Of a stretch of 64,000 bases of DNA, positions 16,589-24,908 are shown one piece after another; position 1 is the stretch's first letter, and each line of letters opens with the position of its first letter. Both the position numbers and the translations under genes were made by a program. The stretch lies in the NCBI RefSeq assembly GCF_002305855.1, contig NZ_CP022163.1, positions 6,448,292 through 6,512,291 of the forward strand, read 5' to 3'. The stretch is from Melittangium boletus DSM 14713. GTDB lineage: Bacteria; Myxococcota; Myxococcia; Myxococcales; Myxococcaceae. Under the pieces are notes generated by a model that worked only from the letters and a program-made list of their open reading frames with translations, made no database searches and had not been told where the DNA came from.

Positions 16589-17731
16589 ATGATGCGCAGT
16601 CGGCTCTGGTTGGGCGTGGGCCTGGTGTCCCTGGGTTCCATGGCGGTGTCGTGCAGCAAGGAGTCTCCCGCGCCCGCCCCCGCGGCCGCGCCGGCGCCCA
16701 CCGCGGCGGCTCCGGCGCCCACGCCCCCCCCCGAGCCGGCCCGGCCCCAGATGAGCCACGCGAAGCTCGTCGCCTTCTTCCGCCCCGCGGCGTCCCAGGC
16801 GGCCGCGGCCGCCGCCCTGGCGGAGGCGGCCAAGACGGACTCCCCGGAGCGCATCGCGCTCGGACGCATGCTCTTCTTCGAGAACCGCCTCTCGAAGAAC
16901 CACGACATCTCCTGCAACAGCTGCCATGACCTGGCCTCCTTCGGCGTGGACGGCAAGGCCACGTCCCTGGGGCACAAGGGTCAGAAGGGCAGCCGCAACT
17001 CGCCTACCGTCTTCCATGCCGCGGGCCACGTCGCCCAGTTCTGGGACGGCCGCGCCGCCACCCTGGAGGAGCAGGCCGCCGGTCCGATGATGAACCCGAT
17101 GGAGATGGCCATGCCGGACGAGAAGCGCCTGCTGGCCACGCTCAACTCCATCCCCGAGTACGTGCGGGCCTTCAAGGCGGCCTATCCGAAGGACAAGAAG
17201 CCCGTGAGCGTCACCAACGCGGCGCGCTCCATCGCCTCGTTCGAGCGCGGGCTGATCACCACGTCGCGCTTCGACAAGTTCCTGGCGGGCGACGAGCAGG
17301 CCCTGAGCGAGCAGGAGCGGCGCGGCCTCGACCTCTTCGCCGCCTCGGGCTGCACCACGTGCCACAACGGCCCCTCCGTGGGCGGCACCTCCTTCCAGAA
17401 GCTGGGCCTCATCGAGGAGTACCCCACCGAGGACAAGGGCCGCTTCGGCGTGACGAAGAACGAGGAGGACATGCACAAGTTCCGCGTGCCCACCCTGCGC
17501 AACGTGGAGAAGACGGGCCCCTGGTTCCACGACGGCTCCGTCACGGAGCTGCCCGAGGCGGTGCGCCTCATGGCCAAGCACCAGCTGGGCATGAGCTTCA
17601 CCGAGCCCGAGGTGGAGGACATCGTCGCCTTCCTCAAGAGTCTCACGGGCGAGCTGCCCGGCGCCGACGTGCTCACCCCGCCCACGCTGCCCCCGAGCAC
17701 GCGCACCACCCCCAAGCCGGATCCGACGTAA
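16589..17731 (+). CDS. di-heme cytochrome c peroxidase, lipoprotein form
   Basis: This 380-residue protein is a paralogue of the peroxidase at 13219-14298. It carries heme sites C109-NS-C112-H113 and C255-TT-C258-H259 and the shared landmarks GRMLFFENRLSKN, FWDGRAATLEEQA and RVPTLRNVEKTGPWFHDGS. Unlike its sister it opens with a lipoprotein-like signal (MAVSC, C22) and an Ala-Pro-rich linker of about 30 residues, so it is probably tethered to a membrane. It sits between a YfiM-like gene and a small membrane protein gene, all in the same direction. Confidence 0.92.
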   Translation: MMRSRLWLGVGLVSLGSMAVSCSKESPAPAPAAAPAPTAAAPAPTPPPEPARPQMSHAKLVAFFRPAASQAAAAAALAEAAKTDSPERIALGRMLFFENRLSKNHDISCNSCHDLASFGVDGKATSLGHKGQKGSRNSPTVFHAAGHVAQFWDGRAATLEEQAAGPMMNPMEMAMPDEKRLLATLNSIPEYVRAFKAAYPKDKKPVSVTNAARSIASFERGLITTSRFDKFLAGDEQALSEQERRGLDLFAASGCTTCHNGPSVGGTSFQKLGLIEEYPTEDKGRFGVTKNEEDMHKFRVPTLRNVEKTGPWFHDGSVTELPEAVRLMAKHQLGMSFTEPEVEDIVAFLKSLTGELPGADVLTPPTLPPSTRTTPKPDPT

Positions 17732-17773
17732 AGACTCGCCTCCCGGAGCCAGGGGCATTAGGAAGGCGCCGCC

Positions 17774-18178
17774 ATGATCTTCCTCTTCAAAGCCCACTCC
17801 GGGTTGCGCTACCTCGTACTGCTGGTGGGGCTCATCGCCCTTGCGTACTTCGTCTTCGGGCTCGTCACCAAGCGGCCCGTGGACAAGAAGGTGCGCATCC
17901 TGGGCTCCAGCTTCGCCGGCCTGCTCGACACCCAGGTCCTCCTGGGCATCGTGCTCCTGGGCTCGGGTTGGCCCTTCCAGCCCATGCTCTGGGGCCACCT
18001 GTCCCTGATGGTGCTGGCGGCCGTGGTGGCCCACGTGTTGTTGGTGGTCAACCGACGTCGTGCCCAACCCGGCTTCCTGCTGCCGCTGCTCGGCGTGGGG
18101 GGCGCCCTGGTGTTGATCTCCCTGGGCATCCTGGCCATTGGCCGGGGGGTGTTCAGCTCCACCGTCACCGGGGGCTGA
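17774..18178 (+). CDS. small four-helix membrane protein
   Basis: The 134-residue protein has four hydrophobic helices (about residues 11-30, 46-65, 72-92 and 102-125). Histidines fall near helix ends (H8 in KAHSGLRY, WGHL and VAHVLL), which could ligate heme, but this is only a suggestion. It starts 42 bp after the peroxidase gene, so it may act with it in electron transfer. I do not recognise a named family. Confidence 0.7.
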   Translation: MIFLFKAHSGLRYLVLLVGLIALAYFVFGLVTKRPVDKKVRILGSSFAGLLDTQVLLGIVLLGSGWPFQPMLWGHLSLMVLAAVVAHVLLVVNRRRAQPGFLLPLLGVGGALVLISLGILAIGRGVFSSTVTGG

Positions 18179-18283
18179 CATCTGTCCGCCAGCAGGCGGA
18201 TGGCGTCCTCGGAGTGCGGGGCCATTCACCTCGTGGGGCCATGGGCTTTCGTCTTCGCGCCGGATGATTTACGTACTTGGGAG

Positions 18284-18303
18284 TCGGTAGGCTTTCACCG
18301 ACC
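18284..18303 (+). other. short hairpin in the gap before the DUF2378 gene
   Basis: GTCGGT and ACCGAC form a 6-bp stem with an 8-nt loop about 75 bp upstream of the DUF2378 start. The 201-bp gap (18179-18379) shows nothing else I can name. It may be a leader structure or chance. Confidence 0.25.
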
Positions 18304-18379
18304 CACCTCCAACCCTTGCCCGTGGGGCCTCCAGGGATGGGGGAGATGCGGACTCTCCGGACGAAGAAGGGAAGTGCAT

Positions 18380-19003
18380 ATGGCTGATGAGTCCGAAACC
18401 GCGGGAGTTCATCCCTTCGGCTCCGAGGCGGAGTTGCACCACCGGATCTCCCTCACGGGGCCCGGAGACGTCGCGCGCGGCATCTTCCTGAACAGCCTGC
18501 TGGACATGCTGCGGCAGTTCGGCGACCAGGCCCTGCTGCGCCACTGCCTGGAAGTGAGTGGGGAGCAGCGCTTCCTCGAGTTCTTCAACTACCCGTTGAG
18601 CACCTGGCTGCGGATGGCCTACCCGGCCGCCTGGCGCATGAGCGACACCTACGGTGGCTTCGACGGGGCGCTTCATGAAATGGGCTACCAGGCCTCCAAG
18701 GCCTTCTATGGCTCGAGCGCCGGGAAGGTGTTGCTGCTGCTGGCGCGCAACGAGCCCCTGCGCCTGCTCAACAACATGCCCACCACCACCAACGCGGTAC
18801 TGGGCGACAACACGGGCATCACCCAGATGAAGCGCACGGGCAAGACGAGCGGGGTGCTCACCTACATGCGCGATCTGGTGCCCCGTCCGTACAACGAGGG
18901 AGCGCTCAAGGCATCGCTCGAGGCGGTGGGGGCCAAGGACGTGAAGGTGGTGGCGCACCCGCTGGGTGAGTTCGACACCGACTACGAGGTGTCCTGGGTG
19001 TAG
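18380..19003 (+). CDS. DUF2378 family protein (TIGR02265, Myxococcus paralogous family)
   Basis: I chose the ATG at 18380, preceded by GAAGAAGGGAAG. The 207-residue protein contains GDVARGIFLNSLLDMLRQFGD, YPLSTWLRMAYPAAWRM, GFDGALHEMGYQASKAF and a C-terminal segment on genetic distance between Glu and Asp residues typical of TIGR02265. The family is expanded in myxobacteria and has no established function; a small-molecule-binding role has been suggested from fold-level arguments only. It ends 9 bp before the next gene, so the two are likely one transcript. Confidence 0.85.
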   Translation: MADESETAGVHPFGSEAELHHRISLTGPGDVARGIFLNSLLDMLRQFGDQALLRHCLEVSGEQRFLEFFNYPLSTWLRMAYPAAWRMSDTYGGFDGALHEMGYQASKAFYGSSAGKVLLLLARNEPLRLLNNMPTTTNAVLGDNTGITQMKRTGKTSGVLTYMRDLVPRPYNEGALKASLEAVGAKDVKVVAHPLGEFDTDYEVSWV

Positions 19004-19012
19004 ACAGGGGCC

Positions 19013-19492
19013 ATGGCCGACAAGCGCCGCTTCGATCTCTTCGCCCAGTTCCTCGTCGAGCGTTTCGCCGCCTCGCGCGTCTTCGACATCGCCGGTGGAC
19101 AGGGGCGGCTCAACCAGGCCCTCTCCCAGCGGGGCTGCACGGTCACCACCTTCGACCTGCGGCACAAGCGGCTGCCGGTGCGCTATGCCGAGCGCCTGTT
19201 CACGCTCGACGAGCCCTGTGAGTGCGACCTGCTCGTGGGCATGCATCCGGACGGGGCCACGCGCGTCATCATCGAGTACGCGGCGAAGCACCGCCTGCCC
19301 TTCGCGGTGGTGCCGTGCTGCTCGGACAATGGCATGCCCTACAACCCCTGGCGGCGGCACCTGGCGGAGCTGGCGCGCGGGCTCGGGTTCCCCCTCGTGG
19401 AGGAGCACGTCCTGCCCATGGAGGGCCGCGCGACGGTGGTGCTCGGCGCGTTCTCCGGCTCAGCCCGGGAACCAGGCGCTGGCGCGCAATAG
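19013..19492 (+). CDS. SAM-dependent methyltransferase-like protein
   Basis: The 159-residue protein opens with a Rossmann-like strand-turn RVFDIAGGQGRLNQAL, a plausible S-adenosylmethionine site, then VTTFDLRHKRL as the second strand with an acidic residue and a CDLLVGMHPDGATR strand. A CCSDNGMPYNPWRRH segment may form the active site. It is short for a full methyltransferase, and the target is unknown. Its 3' end overlaps the convergent gene by 33 bp. Confidence 0.7.
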   Translation: MADKRRFDLFAQFLVERFAASRVFDIAGGQGRLNQALSQRGCTVTTFDLRHKRLPVRYAERLFTLDEPCECDLLVGMHPDGATRVIIEYAAKHRLPFAVVPCCSDNGMPYNPWRRHLAELARGLGFPLVEEHVLPMEGRATVVLGAFSGSAREPGAGAQ

Positions 19493-20404
19493 CCGGCCCA
19501 CCGTCCAGCGCAGCGCGTCCACCCGTCCGGGCGAGGCGGGCTCCCGCTCCGTCCAGTCGAAGTCCCGCAGCCGGGGGAGGAAGCCCTGGCGCACGCAGCC
19601 CTCCAGGCTGAAGACGTGCACGTCCTCGGTCCACCGCCGCGCCAGGCGCAGGTCCCTCGCGAATTCCTCCCAGCTCAGGGGCGGCACCTCGATGAGCCCG
19701 GGCACGTCCACGCCCCCGCCGGTGATGCCCACGCCCACGCCGCCGCCCGCCCGGGGCCCGTAGCTCGCCAGGACGCCCGGGCCATGGGGGCGCACGAGGC
19801 TCGTGTAGAGCATCCACACCTCCCGGTCCACGCGCACGTCCAGCACCCCCGTGAGCCGTTGCAGCAGGGTGGAGCCCGCCTGACGCTCGTCCAGGATGAA
19901 GGGCAACTGGTAGCTGTCCACCCGGAAGCCGTCCGCGCGCACGCGCTCCACCAGGGTGGTGTAGGCGGCCCGGGCCTCGCGCAGCCGTCCGCCTCGCGCC
20001 AGCCGCGGCAGCAGCGCGGGCAGCAGGCGCCAGCGGCTCTGGAGTGCCCGCGTCAGCTCCTGGATGTCCGGTTCGATGTCCAGGCCCACGCCGTCCCAGC
20101 GCAGGGCGTGCGTGGCCGTCCAGGCGCGGAAGTCCGTGTAGCGCGCCGAGGCCTGGGCCGCGTTGCCCTGGTGGAACCAGTAGCCCTGGTCCTTGGGCAG
20201 CAGTTGCCACGCGATGACGGGCACTCCGGCCGCGTTGAGGCGCCGCACCACGTCCGCGCGCTCGGGGCCCAGGTCGAGCACCCCGAGGCTGACGCTCGCG
20301 CGCAGGGCCTGGAGGTGCCCGAGGACGGCCGCGTCCGCGAAGAGGGCCAGGAGCGGCCCTGGCCCGAGCTCGCAGAAGAAGGTGAGGCGGGCGGGGGGCG
20401 TCAT
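19460..20404 (-). CDS. putative TIM-barrel (glycoside hydrolase-like) protein
   Basis: The 314-residue protein has no signal peptide. It reads like a beta/alpha barrel: strands LTFFCEL, SVSLGVLDLG, GVPVIAWQLL, WDGVGLDIEPD, DSYQLPFIL, EVWMLYTSLV and VHVFSLEGC. The DGVGLDIEP strand end resembles the acidic strand-4 motif of GH18- and GH-like barrels. No family name can be given. The start codon overlaps the stop of the upstream gene (TGATG), so it is translationally coupled to the RdgC-like pair. Confidence 0.68.
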   Translation of the reverse strand: MTPPARLTFFCELGPGPLLALFADAAVLGHLQALRASVSLGVLDLGPERADVVRRLNAAGVPVIAWQLLPKDQGYWFHQGNAAQASARYTDFRAWTATHALRWDGVGLDIEPDIQELTRALQSRWRLLPALLPRLARGGRLREARAAYTTLVERVRADGFRVDSYQLPFILDERQAGSTLLQRLTGVLDVRVDREVWMLYTSLVRPHGPGVLASYGPRAGGGVGVGITGGGVDVPGLIEVPPLSWEEFARDLRLARRWTEDVHVFSLEGCVRQGFLPRLRDFDWTEREPASPGRVDALRWTVGRLLRASAWFPG

Positions 20405-21078
20405 CAGCCGCGGGCGGCGCGCGCGAGCTGCATCTTGGTGGCCTTGGGGGCCTCGTCCTCGCCCTTCATCCAGCGCTTCATCTCCGGGACGACCTTCTTG
20501 CTCCAGTTGCGGCTCGCGCGCACCTCGAGGAAGGCCTTCACCAGCGTGTCCACCATGCCGGACAGCTGCTCGGTGAGATCCAACCGCTCCTGGAGCCGGT
20601 CATCCTCCTCCTCGGTCATCAGCTCCGGCAGCTTCGCCGCGCGGATGTCGAGGAACTCCGCGTCGAGCGTCAGCTCGTAGTCGCGCTCGCCGTGGGTGAG
20701 GCGCAGGCGGGCCTGGTGCACGAGCAGGCCCCGGTCCAGGGCATGCTTCACCTGCTCGGAGTAGGGCGAGAGCGTGCCCCGGACGTTCATCTCCGTGACG
20801 TCGCCGTTGACGCCCTTGAGCGTGCAGCGGCCCATGTAGAGCACCACCAGCCCCTCGCCCGCGAAGTCCACGAGCGCGTCGCCCGACTCCGAGCGCCACA
20901 GGAGCCACGTGAGGAACTCGCGGCCCAGGTACGCCCGGCCGCGCAGCAGTTGTTCGCGCGCCTTGTCGCGTTCGACTTCGGCCTCGTCCCGCGTCTCCTC
21001 CTCGGTGGCGCCGCCGTCCACGCCCGTGTCGCCCCGGGCGAAGGCCGCCTCGATCCGTGCCTGCTCACGCGTCGCCAT
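20404..21078 (-). CDS. RdgC-like protein, C-terminal half
   Basis: The 224-residue protein contains GREFLTWLLWRSESGD, RGLLVHQARLRL, YELTLDAEFLDIRAAKLPEL and a helical tail, which match the second half of RdgC-like proteins of other deltaproteobacteria and, more loosely, the C-terminal half of E. coli RdgC. RdgC binds double-stranded DNA as a ring-shaped dimer and limits RecA action. The first 50 residues are charged and low complexity. It starts inside the previous gene (14-bp overlap) in another frame, with GAGGTGAG just upstream of its ATG. Confidence 0.68.
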   Translation of the reverse strand: MATREQARIEAAFARGDTGVDGGATEEETRDEAEVERDKAREQLLRGRAYLGREFLTWLLWRSESGDALVDFAGEGLVVLYMGRCTLKGVNGDVTEMNVRGTLSPYSEQVKHALDRGLLVHQARLRLTHGERDYELTLDAEFLDIRAAKLPELMTEEEDDRLQERLDLTEQLSGMVDTLVKAFLEVRASRNWSKKVVPEMKRWMKGEDEAPKATKMQLARAARG

Positions 21079-21724
21079 GGCTCACCTCGCTGCTCGCGAT
21101 CTCACTGCTGGAAATCTCCATGCCGATGAGCTCCGGCGTGGGCACCAGGTTCTCGTCGGAAATGCCGGCCTGGGCCGCCAGGGAGGCGGGCACGAGCGGC
21201 TGGAGCTTCACCTGGAAGCACTCCTCGATGGCCAGGAGGATTTCGTCCACCGTCTTGCGCGAGGCGGCCCAGAGCTGCACCTGGTTCGTCTTCAGGTTCC
21301 AGCTCACGTCGTGCACCTTGGTCATGGGCACGGCGCGCTGGCGCAGCATGTGCTTGAGGGAGGCGCGGTTCTCCGACTTCTCGCCCCGCGTGGGCTGCCG
21401 GCCCTCGCGCTTCTCGAACTCCTTCTGCCACTTGGCCAGCTCCGCCTTGAGCAGCGCCGGGGGCACCTTCACGGTGTCCACGCGGTAGCCGAACAGGGCG
21501 TACTCGCCATAGAGCACGCTGCCCGTGGTGAAGTCCGTGGAGTCGGAGTTCTCCAGCTCCACGAAGCCCGCCGCGCGCTCGTCCTCGGTCTTCTTGAGAT
21601 CGATGGGCTCGAAGAGGCCGGACTTGAGGCCCTTGGAGAGCCAGCGTTTGGTGTCGGAAGGGGCGTCTCCGGTCGGCTCGGACCGGAAGCGCGAGAAGGT
21701 CACTGCTCCGCTCAGGACTGGCAT
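21065..21724 (-). CDS. RdgC-like protein, N-terminal half
   Basis: I chose the ATG at 21724 (MPVLSGAVTFSRF), where similarity to RdgC-like proteins begins; the frame is open to 21796. The 219-residue product has the RdgC N-terminal pattern: YGEYALFGYRVDTVKVPPALLKAEL, a basic NRASLKHMLRQRAVPMTKV helix, DVSWNLKTNQVQLWAAS and LPLVPASLA-type endings. E. coli RdgC has both halves in one chain of 303 residues. Here the chain ends in a Ser-rich linker and the second half continues from a new ATG in a different frame. The ribosome-binding site of the N-terminal half is weak. Confidence 0.66.
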   Translation of the reverse strand: MPVLSGAVTFSRFRSEPTGDAPSDTKRWLSKGLKSGLFEPIDLKKTEDERAAGFVELENSDSTDFTTGSVLYGEYALFGYRVDTVKVPPALLKAELAKWQKEFEKREGRQPTRGEKSENRASLKHMLRQRAVPMTKVHDVSWNLKTNQVQLWAASRKTVDEILLAIEECFQVKLQPLVPASLAAQAGISDENLVPTPELIGMEISSSEIASSEVSHGDA

Positions 21725-21828
21725 GAGGGGCGGCACCTTGGACAAGCCGGACTCCGCCGTCAAGACACCGCGCGTGTGTCGCTCGGGCCTGTCCAAAAGG
21801 GGGCGCGGCTGCTAGAGGGCCCGGTTCC

Positions 21829-22299
21829 ATGAACGGTCTGCCCATCGATGTCACTCCCACCCTGCTCCTGGCCCTGCCGGGGCTGCGGCTCTATGCGTTG
21901 TGCGTCATCGTGCTGGTCATCAAGATGATCGCGGTGGGCGTGTACACCGTGCGGGTGCGTGGCAGGCTCAAGGTCTCCACGAACCCCGAGGACGCGGCCC
22001 GCATGGGTGCTCAAGTGACGGACGTCGAGCCCCCCGAGGTGGCCCGGGTGCTCCGCGCCCACCGCAACGATCTGGAGAACATCCCCAACTTCTTCGCGCT
22101 CGGACTCGCGGCGGTGCTCGTCGGCGCGCCGGCCATTCCGCTCAAGGTGGCCCTCATCGCCTTCACCGCCGCGCGGGTGGCGTTCTCCATCGCCTACCTG
22201 CGCTCCTTGCAGCCCTGGCGCTCGGTGAGCTTCGGCGTGGGCCTGCTGTCCATGCTGGCGTTGATGGTGATGATCCTCCTGCGGATCCTCTTCTCCTGA
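21829..22299 (+). CDS. MAPEG family membrane protein
   Basis: The 156-residue protein has four transmembrane helices and the MAPEG signature RVLRAHRNDLENIPNFFALG. MAPEG proteins include microsomal glutathione transferases that act on lipophilic electrophiles and peroxides in the membrane. The first helix contains LYALCVIVLVIKMIAVGVYT and the charged loop EDAARMGAQV precedes the signature, as usual. Its stop lies 21 bp before the cysteine-cluster gene, so co-transcription is likely. Confidence 0.87.
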   Translation: MNGLPIDVTPTLLLALPGLRLYALCVIVLVIKMIAVGVYTVRVRGRLKVSTNPEDAARMGAQVTDVEPPEVARVLRAHRNDLENIPNFFALGLAAVLVGAPAIPLKVALIAFTAARVAFSIAYLRSLQPWRSVSFGVGLLSMLALMVMILLRILFS

Positions 22300-22320
22300 C
22301 CCGAAAGGAACTTCCCGCCC

Positions 22321-23412
22321 ATGCGCCCGATGCTCGACAGCCTGCCGCTCCTCTACCGGGATTTGCTTCCGGAGTTCTTCCAGAAGGGCGTTCCCGTCGA
22401 GACGAAGGCCACGTGTGACGCCTGCGCCATGTGCCCCAGCTCGGCCTCGGGCGCGGTGGAGTCCGTGGACGGGGTGAGCCGGTTGTTCCGGACGGACACC
22501 AAGTGCTGCACCTATTACCCCCGCCTGCCCAACTTCCTGGTGGGGGCGCTGTTCTCCGACGCCCGTCCGGAGCTGGCCGAGGGCCGCCGCCGCATGGAGG
22601 CGAAGCTGAGCGGCCGCGTGGGCATCACGCCCCAGTGGGTCAAGGCCTCCGCGCGCTACAACCTGCTCTACCGCAACTCGCGCCAGTTCTTCGGCCGGGC
22701 CCTGTCCATGCGCTGCCCCTACTACGAGGAGCAGCAGGGCGGCTGCACCATCTGGCCCTACCGCGAGGCGGTGTGCTCCACGTTCTTCTGCAAGTACGTG
22801 GCGGGCGCGGATGGGCAGAAGTTCTGGATGACGCTCAAGACGTACCTGACGCTCACGGAGATCCAGCTCTCGCGCTACGCCGTGCTCCAGCTGATGCCCG
22901 ACTACATCCTGGCCCGCAAGGACAAGCCGGAGATGACGGACACGCCGACCGTCGAGGAGCTGGACGACAGGCCCATGGCCGCCAAGGACTACGCCGCGCT
23001 GTGGCGCGAGTGGGAGGGCCGCGAGGCGGACTTCTACCGGGCCTGCTACGACATCGTCCGCGCGCTCACGCCCGCCCAGGTGGAGTCGATTCTTGGCCTG
23101 GATGGGCTCATCGAGCTCAAGGTGCTGGACAAGAGCCACCGGGACGCCCTCTCGTCCGAGCTGCCCAAGGTGCTCAAGCTCAACCCGGAGGCCACGGTGA
23201 AGTGGTTGCCGGATGGGAGCGTGGCGCTCGGCTCCTACAGCGAGTTCGACGCCGTGGCGCTTCCCGGCGTGGCCTACTCGCTGCTCGTGGAGTTCACCGG
23301 CCTGGAGCCCGTCGAGGCGGTGCGCCAGCGCCTGCGCGACGAGAAGCATGCGGATCTGCACGAGGACATCCTGTTGGAGCTCTACCGGCACCGCATCCTG
23401 ATGGCGGCCTGA
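22321..23412 (+). CDS. cysteine-cluster protein of unknown function (YkgJ-like region)
   Basis: The 363-residue protein has about ten cysteines in its first 160 residues: CDACAMC, KCCTYYP, RCPYY, GCTIWPYR, VCSTFFCKY. This arrangement recalls the YkgJ/zinc- or iron-chelating cysteine cluster family, in which CxxxCC and similar motifs bind metal. The second half (about 180-363) has no cysteines and reads as a helical domain. The protein has no signal peptide and is presumably cytoplasmic. Function is unknown. Confidence 0.75.
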   Translation: MRPMLDSLPLLYRDLLPEFFQKGVPVETKATCDACAMCPSSASGAVESVDGVSRLFRTDTKCCTYYPRLPNFLVGALFSDARPELAEGRRRMEAKLSGRVGITPQWVKASARYNLLYRNSRQFFGRALSMRCPYYEEQQGGCTIWPYREAVCSTFFCKYVAGADGQKFWMTLKTYLTLTEIQLSRYAVLQLMPDYILARKDKPEMTDTPTVEELDDRPMAAKDYAALWREWEGREADFYRACYDIVRALTPAQVESILGLDGLIELKVLDKSHRDALSSELPKVLKLNPEATVKWLPDGSVALGSYSEFDAVALPGVAYSLLVEFTGLEPVEAVRQRLRDEKHADLHEDILLELYRHRILMAA

Positions 23413-23428
23413 GCCCTCGTCCGGGGAC

Positions 23429-24328
23429 TCACGGCGGGGTGATCGGCAGGGTCACCCGCCGCAGCAGCTCCATGGGACCCAGCGCCTGCAGTTGCAGGCA
23501 CTGCTCCTGCGTCTTGACGAGCAGCGAGCCGCAAAAGCCCATGGCGTTGACGTTGATGCCGTGGGACTCGGCGCGCGCGCGGGGCGCCAGCAGCATCCAG
23601 TCGCGCGTGGCCAGCAGGTTGTAGGGCGGCGGGGGCGTGGCGCCCATGCCGGCCGTGGCGAGCAGCAACTGGTAGGCCTCCAGCATCCGCGCGCCATCCC
23701 TCGGGGCGTTGTCTTCCCAGGGCCCGAGTCCCGTCACCGCGTGACCGAAGCCCAGGGCGGGCAGCACGGCGACCCGGCCGCGCGCGGGGGGCGGGGACAT
23801 CAACGCCTCCATGGGGACGCGCAGGCCCTCGGGGCCGAGGGGGGGAATGAGTTGCAGGTGCTTGTGGCGCTGGCTCGCGCCGGCCGCTTCACCGGAATTG
23901 TAGAAGGCCAGCCCATCCAGGCCGCTCATGCACAGCGCGAGCGCCTCGAAGTCGGCGGCCGTGAGCCAGGACTCCTGCTCCTCGAACACGCGCGTCACGA
24001 TGAGCAGGTGGTGCTCGACGACGTTGAACTTGTTGAGCATGCACACGTGCGTGGGCGTCAGGGGGCCCACCACGAGGTCGGGATCCGGATGCTCGAAGGG
24101 GTTGAAGGGCTGGGCGCGGGGCGGCTCCCGCTTCGCCCGGTCATCCTTCAGATGCGCCCGGCCGAGGACGCGCACCTGGAAAGAGACGCCCTGGTGCTCC
24201 AGGGTGCGGCACTCGGTGGCGATGGGCTGCAAGGCTCCGGTGGCCAGTCCGTGCCGGGTCGTTTCGAGCGTCCGGGACCACAGCTCCTCGGGCCGCAGCG
24301 ATGGCAGGGGGGCGGTGCGCGTGTTCAT
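23429..24328 (-). CDS. ATP adenylyltransferase / Ap4A phosphorylase family protein
   Basis: The 299-residue protein carries the landmarks of the APA1/APA2 branch of the HIT superfamily: NPFEHPDPDLVVG, LNKFNVVEHHLLIVT, FYNSGEAAGASQRHKHLQLIP (the H-K-H-L-Q active-site motif) and a C-terminal YNLLATRDWMLLAPR. These enzymes split diadenosine tetraphosphate by phosphorolysis into ATP and ADP, controlling the level of this stress nucleotide. Length agrees with yeast Apa1/2 (about 320). It faces the cysteine-cluster gene tail to tail, 16 bp apart. Confidence 0.9.
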   Translation of the reverse strand: MNTRTAPLPSLRPEELWSRTLETTRHGLATGALQPIATECRTLEHQGVSFQVRVLGRAHLKDDRAKREPPRAQPFNPFEHPDPDLVVGPLTPTHVCMLNKFNVVEHHLLIVTRVFEEQESWLTAADFEALALCMSGLDGLAFYNSGEAAGASQRHKHLQLIPPLGPEGLRVPMEALMSPPPARGRVAVLPALGFGHAVTGLGPWEDNAPRDGARMLEAYQLLLATAGMGATPPPPYNLLATRDWMLLAPRARAESHGINVNAMGFCGSLLVKTQEQCLQLQALGPMELLRRVTLPITPP

Positions 24329-24366
24329 TCGGGGCGGACCTTAGCGCCTCTGGCCACTGGCGCGCT

Positions 24367-24831
24367 TTAACCGTTCGACCCGACCCGCAGTGACTGGTAG
24401 CCCGAGTCCGGATCGTTTCCCGTCGCCTCGACGCGGCCCCGGATGGACCACTCGTGGCGGGCGTAGCGCCCGGTGAAGGTGGGTTGGGCGTCGGGAGGCA
24501 GGCGCACCCGGCCCTCGAACTCCCGCGTCTCATTGGGCTCGAGGGTGAAGGCGGGGGAGATCTGGACCTCCTTCGAGAAGGACGTGTACGAGGTGTTCAC
24601 GGCGTTCTCCTGACCCGCCATCGTGCCTCGGGGCATGTTCACCCGCTCGACGGACTGGAGGTCCACGAAGACGCCCTTGGACTTCACCTGCCCGCCGGTG
24701 GACGTGGCGATGACGCGCACGGACAGCTCCTCGCCGGGGAATGCCTGCTGGGGCTCGTACTCGATGGAGACGCGGGCCGCGCCGCCCGTCACCATGTTGG
24801 CCACGTCCTTCATCTTGTCGAAGATTCCCAT
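24367..24831 (-). CDS. SpoOM/arrestin-like small protein
   Basis: I chose the ATG at 24831 (MGIFDKMKDVANMV); the frame is open upstream but the translation there is low-complexity. The 154-residue product has a beta-rich reading: VSIEYEPQQAFPGEELSVRVIATS, KSKGVFVDLQSVE, FTLEPNETREFEGRVRLP, HEWSIRGRVEATG. That order of strands recalls the sporulation-control Spo0M and arrestin-like fold, often a scaffold. This is a fold-level impression and not a firm family call. Confidence 0.6.
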   Translation of the reverse strand: MGIFDKMKDVANMVTGGAARVSIEYEPQQAFPGEELSVRVIATSTGGQVKSKGVFVDLQSVERVNMPRGTMAGQENAVNTSYTSFSKEVQISPAFTLEPNETREFEGRVRLPPDAQPTFTGRYARHEWSIRGRVEATGNDPDSGYQSLRVGSNG

Positions 24832-24908
24832 GCGGTCCTTCCGGGTCGGAGGGGGAGGTGAAGTCGGCGGCCAGCATAGACCAGCGGCCGCCCCGGGGGA
24901 GAGGGCTC

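Noticed and set aside
18200..18379. Open frame extending the DUF2378 gene upstream
   Set aside because: The extension lacks family similarity, and the ATG at 18380 has a good ribosome-binding site.
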